Assembly: GCA_021325025.1 (NCBI GenBank)
Contig: JAJPHZ010000027.1
Coordinates: 1-64,000 of the forward strand
Direction of reading: 5' to 3'
Source: Pseudomonadota bacterium
GTDB lineage: Bacteria; Desulfobacterota; Binatia; Binatales; Binataceae
DNA length: 64,000 nt
Part shown: in pieces, positions 60,498 to 64,000 of the stretch
How positions within the stretch are numbered: the first letter of the stretch is position 1
Layout of the letters: the number at the start of each line of letters is the position of its first letter
Program-made: the position numbers and the translations under genes
The notes under the pieces: model-generated
Database searches by the model: none
What the model was told of the DNA's origin: nothing
Seen by the model: the letters and a program-made list of their open reading frames with translations, nothing else

Positions 60498-61988
60498 ATG
60501 GCTCAACTGGTGGTGGCAATCGATCAAGGTACGACCGGCACAACCGTGTTGATCCTCGGCCCCGACGGCAAAGTGCGGGCCCGCGCTTACAGCGAGATCC
60601 GCCAATACTTCCCGCGTCCGGGATGGGTCGAGCACGACCCGGAGGAGATTTTTCATACCGCCGCGGCGCTGACCGGCCGGGCACTGCGCGCGGCGCGTGC
60701 CAGCGCCGCCGACGTCGCCGCGATCGGTATTGCCAATCAACGCGAGACGTTCGTGGTGTGGGAGCGCGCCAGCGGACGTCCGCTGGGCCGCGCCATCGTC
60801 TGGCAATGCCGGCGCAGCGCGGATATTTGCGCGGCGATACGCGGGCACGAACCCGACATTGCGCAGCGCACCGGCCTAATCGTCGACCCGTACTTTTCTG
60901 CATCGAAGCTTAAATGGATGTTGGACCGCGACCGCAGCTTGCGCCGGCGCGCGGCGCGCGGCGAGTTGTGCTTTGGAACCATCGACAGTTGGCTCATCTT
61001 CCGGTTGTCGCGCGGTGCGGCGCACGTGACCGATTTCACCAATGCGTCGCGCACGATGCTGTTCAATCTGCGCGCTCGGCGATGGGATCCGGCCATGCTG
61101 GAGCTGTTCGGCGTGCCGCCCGAGATGCTGCCGCAAGTGGTCGGATCGCGCGGCCCGCTGGCGGAAACCGCGCCCGGCACGCTCGCCTCGCGTTCGATTC
61201 CGATCGGCGCCGCAATCGGCGATCAGCAATCCGCGCTGTTCGGGCAGGGCGCGGTCCATCCGGGTCAGGCCAAAATCACCTACGGAACCGGCGCGTTCCT
61301 GCTGATGCACACCGGCGAGCGCGTGGTGCGTTCCAAAAACCGTCTGTTGAGCACGGCAGCGCTGGGCCCCGCCGGCGAGCCGGCCTATGCCCTGGAGGGG
61401 GCGATTTTCGTGGCCGGCGCGGTGGTCCAATGGCTGCGCGACGGGCTGGGCATCATCCGCAAGGCAAGCGACACCATGGAGATGGTGCGCCGCAGCGCGG
61501 CGCGCAGCGGCACGTATTTGGTGCCGGCGTTTGTGGGGCTGGGCGCGCCGTGGTGGGACGCCGGCGCGCGCGGCGCAATCGTCGGCATCACGCGCGGCAC
61601 ATCGGCAGCCGATATCGCGCGCGCCGCTTTGGACAGCATCGCTTACCAGGTCTGCGACGTGTGCCGCGCGATGGAACGCGACGGCGGCCGGCCGATCGCC
61701 GAACTCAGAGCCGACGGCGGGGCCGCGGCCAATGACTACCTGATGCAGTTCCAGGCCGATATCGTAGCGCGCCCGGTGCGGCGCGCGGCGATGCTGGAGA
61801 CGACCGCGCTGGGCGCCGCGATGCTGGCGGGATTGGCGTGCGGCGTATGGCGTTCGCCGGCCGAGCTGGAACGGATGCGCGGGCGGGCTCGCATCTTCAA
61901 GCCGCGCATGGCGGCCGCCGAACGCAAGCAACTGCTGCGCGGATGGCACGACGCAGTCGCCCGCGTGCTGACCAGGCCCGCCCCTTGA
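60498..61988 (+). CDS. glpK: Glycerol kinase
   Basis: A 496-residue FGGY-family kinase. DQGTTGTTVLIL at the N-terminus, GWVEHDPEEI, ANQRETFVVWERASGRPLGRAIVWQCRR, GAAIGDQQSALFGQG, YGTGAFLLMHTG and the ADGGAAANDYLMQFQADI motif match GlpK specifically. It phosphorylates glycerol to glycerol-3-phosphate. Ribosome site AAGGAGG at seven bases. No glpF or glpD is adjacent; the gene runs alone and convergent with the small cold-shock-like gene. Confidence 0.96.
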   Translation: MAQLVVAIDQGTTGTTVLILGPDGKVRARAYSEIRQYFPRPGWVEHDPEEIFHTAAALTGRALRAARASAADVAAIGIANQRETFVVWERASGRPLGRAIVWQCRRSADICAAIRGHEPDIAQRTGLIVDPYFSASKLKWMLDRDRSLRRRAARGELCFGTIDSWLIFRLSRGAAHVTDFTNASRTMLFNLRARRWDPAMLELFGVPPEMLPQVVGSRGPLAETAPGTLASRSIPIGAAIGDQQSALFGQGAVHPGQAKITYGTGAFLLMHTGERVVRSKNRLLSTAALGPAGEPAYALEGAIFVAGAVVQWLRDGLGIIRKASDTMEMVRRSAARSGTYLVPAFVGLGAPWWDAGARGAIVGITRGTSAADIARAALDSIAYQVCDVCRAMERDGGRPIAELRADGGAAANDYLMQFQADIVARPVRRAAMLETTALGAAMLAGLACGVWRSPAELERMRGRARIFKPRMAAAERKQLLRGWHDAVARVLTRPAP

Positions 61989-62000
61989 GTCCGCACCGCT

Positions 62001-62267
62001 TCATAGCGGCTTGATCTTGGTCACGACCAGACCGCTGGAACTCCAGCCCACGTCGAAGCCGACGCGATCTCCAACGTGCAACAGGTCCATCCCGGGTGCA
62101 TGGCCGCCGATCGGCGCGCCGACGACCTCGACGTAGGGGAATTGAAAGCGGATCTCGCGCCCGCTGTCCGAACGCACCATACCCCTGAGCGTGGCCCGAT
62201 TGAGGCTGACGATCACGCCGCGATAGAAATTGTCGGGAAAGCGCTCGTCGTACACGTCGCCGCTCAT
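62001..62267 (-). CDS. Small cold-shock-like OB-fold protein
   Basis: An 88-residue protein. The pattern GVIVSLNRATLRGMVRSDSGREIRFQFPY and LHVGDRVGFDVGWSSSGLVVTKIKP follows the cold-shock domain layout (G-x-I/V near the start, aromatic-rich central strand, G-D-x-V-x-F), but the RNP motifs are weak. It may bind nucleic acid. ATG 62267 is accepted; no strong ribosome site seen. It ends 12 bases from the glpK stop. Confidence 0.65.
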   Translation of the reverse strand: MSGDVYDERFPDNFYRGVIVSLNRATLRGMVRSDSGREIRFQFPYVEVVGAPIGGHAPGMDLLHVGDRVGFDVGWSSSGLVVTKIKPL

Positions 62268-62346
62268 CTCAAAACCGGTTCGATCCAGTACGGTGGTAGA
62301 TGAACCTTTAGCATGCTGCGGGGCGCAGCCAAAGTTTGCGCGCTCA

Positions 62347-63183
62347 TTAAAGCGGCAGGGCAGTGCGAAACAGGATGAAACGGCCCATCAATTCTCCCAC
62401 CAGCACCGACATGACCGCGATGTACAGCAGGCCGGTGGCCGCCATCGTCTGCGGGATCTTCAGCGTCTGCCAGGTCATCCACGCCAGCACAATGGAGGCG
62501 ACCGGCCCCAGCAGCAGGCGCATCGTGAGCAGGATCCAATCGCTGCCCAGCAGCGTGGCGACCGCGTCCGAGGAAGCCTGACCGCCCAGCAGTCCCATCA
62601 TCGCCACGATCGCCATCAGCACCGCCAGTTCGGCGACCAGCGCGATTCCCAGCAGCCGTACAATCGTGCGCAAGTAATCCACCGGCAGATTGGGATCGAT
62701 CAGATACCAGTGGCCGAACAGCATGCCGCCGCTGGCCAGTCCCAGCACGGCGGCGGAAAAGATGGCGCCAAGTGCGTAGCCGGCGGCTGCCAGCAATCCG
62801 AAGTCGGCGGGTTTCAGCGTAAGCGCGCTGATGATCACTGCGCTCAGCCCGATGAGCAGCGTGGCCAGGTAGGAGCGCGCCCGGAGCAGACCGAGGTCGG
62901 TCCACAGCGTGAACATGTAAATGGCGACGGCGGCGCAAAAGGCGATCCATAGGGCGCTGTCGATCCACAATGCTACCGCAGCGGGCGCCTGCGGCTCGGG
63001 ACGACGCATCGCCAGCAGCGCGAACCCCACTGCCGGTACCAGTGCGGCGCCCAGGTAAACGGCGGCGCTGGATTTGTAAAAGCCGCGCTCGACCTTGAAG
63101 AAGGGCGGCACTGCGATCGCCACCATCCCGCCAAAAGCCAGTTCGGCGAACACCAACAAAAAGCAGCTAGCGAATCTCGTCAC
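62347..63183 (-). CDS. Polytopic membrane protein of unknown function
   Basis: A protein of about 278 residues with seven or eight hydrophobic segments. Recognisable features: GHWYLIDPNLPVDYLRTIVRLL in a mid-loop and GELMGRFILFRT at the end, with a TGLLYIA segment, all conserved-looking but not in a family I can name. The GTG at 63183 begins at a natural N-terminal helix; a TTG at 63219 would add 12 residues. It lies 51 bases downstream of the CMD-like gene. Confidence 0.78.
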   Translation of the reverse strand: MTRFASCFLLVFAELAFGGMVAIAVPPFFKVERGFYKSSAAVYLGAALVPAVGFALLAMRRPEPQAPAAVALWIDSALWIAFCAAVAIYMFTLWTDLGLLRARSYLATLLIGLSAVIISALTLKPADFGLLAAAGYALGAIFSAAVLGLASGGMLFGHWYLIDPNLPVDYLRTIVRLLGIALVAELAVLMAIVAMMGLLGGQASSDAVATLLGSDWILLTMRLLLGPVASIVLAWMTWQTLKIPQTMAATGLLYIAVMSVLVGELMGRFILFRTALPL

Positions 63184-63234
63184 CCCGCCGATCTTATCGG
63201 CCGTTCCCGCTCCGGCCAACCAGGGTGGCTAGTT

Positions 63235-63786
63235 TCAGCCGGTGCGCTGGCTGGCCTTGAACACGTCGATCTTGCCGGCGAAATCGTCGGGCTCGACCTC
63301 GGTGGTCTCCAGCAGGCGGGCCAGTCCGCCGTAAAAGCCGCATACCATGATCAGCTCGACCAGCACCGACGGTCCCAGCTTGTGGTTGAGCGCCAGCACC
63401 GCCTCGCGGCTGCCCTTGACGTTTTTGGCCATCTCGCCTGCCAGGCGCACAATCAGACTTTCGGTTTCGTCAAAGCATTTCGCGCCGGGATTCTCGATAT
63501 TGTCGATCTGCTCCTGCGTAACGCCCACGCCCTTGCCGACCACCACGTGATGCAGCCATTCGTAGTTGGAGCCGCAGGCCTTGGCGGTGCGTAAAATCGC
63601 CAGTTCGCGCAGTTTGGGGTCGAGTTCGCCCCTCATGATCATGTCGCCAAAGCCGGCCAGCGCCTTCTGCGCCTTGTGCGAGTTGGCGATCATCCGCGTG
63701 ACGTTAAGCGTGATCGGCGCGCGTTTGAGTGCGTCGAGCAGTGCCTGTGAGGGATTGTTTTGGTCGGCATAAGGAATCAGAGCCAT
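63235..63786 (-). CDS. Carboxymuconolactone decarboxylase/AhpD-like protein
   Basis: A 183-residue all-helical protein. CMD-family features are LRELAILRTAKACGSNYEWLHHVVVGKGVGVTQEQIDNI and ELIMVCGFYGGLARLLETTEVE. The AhpD CxxC dyad is replaced by CGSN, so peroxidase-reductase activity is unlikely. Such single-Cys members are common in aromatic-degradation contexts but are mostly uncharacterised. GGAGGA seven bases before the ATG. Confidence 0.92.
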   Translation of the reverse strand: MALIPYADQNNPSQALLDALKRAPITLNVTRMIANSHKAQKALAGFGDMIMRGELDPKLRELAILRTAKACGSNYEWLHHVVVGKGVGVTQEQIDNIENPGAKCFDETESLIVRLAGEMAKNVKGSREAVLALNHKLGPSVLVELIMVCGFYGGLARLLETTEVEPDDFAGKIDVFKASQRTG

Positions 63787-63838
63787 GTTATGTCCTCCAG
63801 ATTGAGAGCGATGCTGCCGGACAGGCGGCGCCCGCCGA

Positions 63839-64000
63839 TCATTCCTCCAGCGCCATGCCCCAGTTGAGCGCGTCGTGCCCGGGCGAATAGCGCATGATGT
63901 TCTGGCTGGGATCGCGATTTACCAGCGGCCGCATGAACATCGGCGAGGTCATGCTGCGCACCTCGTGCTCGATCGCGAACAGCGGTTTGCCGTCGCGCGG
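63839..64000 (-). CDS. Partial gene at window end (C-terminal 53 residues)
   Basis: An open minus-strand frame enters from the window edge and ends at TGA 63839. The fragment reads as ...PRDGKPLFAIEHEVRSMTSP then MFMRPLVNRDPSQNIMRY and ends GMALEE. It is upstream of the CMD-like gene on the same strand with about 50 bases between, so the two are likely co-transcribed. The family cannot be told from this piece. Confidence 0.65.
   Translation of the reverse strand, partial: PRDGKPLFAIEHEVRSMTSPMFMRPLVNRDPSQNIMRYSPGHDALNWGMALEE

Overview
The window is a high-GC, gene-dense bacterial chromosome segment with no phage, insertion sequence, integrase or CRISPR array that I can see. The gene content (outer-membrane DUF1302 and DUF1329 proteins with a Ycf48-like lipoprotein, an orphan type II secretion gspC, two luciferase-like flavin monooxygenases, two cytochrome P450s, plant-type glutamate-cysteine ligase, a mycobacterial Sdh1-like succinate dehydrogenase) points to a diderm bacterium with broad organic-compound metabolism. 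It fits my picture of Candidatus Binatota or a related Desulfobacterota-like lineage, but that is inference; no 16S gene or strict marker set is present.

Layout. 1-5.5 kb: a small zinc-ribbon protein, a Ycf48-like propeller lipoprotein, a DUF1302 outer-membrane barrel with a clear terminator, and a membrane-anchored SGNH hydrolase. 5.8-9 kb: P450, GNAT, a lipoprotein and VanZ. 9.1-13.8 kb (minus strand): six co-directional genes, several overlapping by 4 bp (lipoate-ligase-like, HEAT, PPOX, HAD, DUF72, GST). 13.9-16.7 kb: a small secreted protein, the molybdenum-hydroxylase maturation pair xdhC/mocA, and a TPR protein. 16.8-22.4 kb: alpha/beta hydrolase, GNAT, flavin reductase, a DipZ-like thioredoxin, sirtuin, PPOX and argC. 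22.4-28 kb (minus): a likely envelope-signalling gene set of FecR protein, outer-membrane protein, Pro/Thr-stalk lipoprotein and CHASE2 nucleotide cyclase. 28.1-29.2 kb: rpsI, rplM and tRNA-Asp(GTC). 29.3-32.3 kb: two DUF1329 paralogues.

32.5-38 kb: a 1,209-residue AsmA/DUF748 protein whose stop overlaps a DUF885 peptidase-like gene. 38-45 kb: LLM flavin enzyme, DksA/TraR-type protein, SDR, secreted propeller, SppA peptidase and a small Thr-rich secreted protein. 45.1-51.4 kb: a catabolic-looking cluster (LLM enzyme, enoyl-CoA hydratase, acyl-CoA ligase, P450, amidohydrolase). 51.6-55 kb: a three-gene succinate dehydrogenase whose membrane subunit carries a Cys/His motif like that of mycobacterial Sdh1. 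55-64 kb: cobyric acid synthase, D,D-carboxypeptidase, gspC, glutamate-cysteine ligase, glycerol kinase, a cold-shock-like small protein, a polytopic membrane protein, a carboxymuconolactone-decarboxylase-like protein and a gene cut by the window end.

The observations most worth following are the FecR/CHASE2 envelope set, the Sdh1-type complex, the lipoate-ligase-like protein that has lost its usual lysine and is overlapped with a HEAT protein, and the DUF1302/DUF1329/Ycf48 envelope genes. Long ORFs antisense to real genes are common here because of the GC-rich codon usage and were not annotated.
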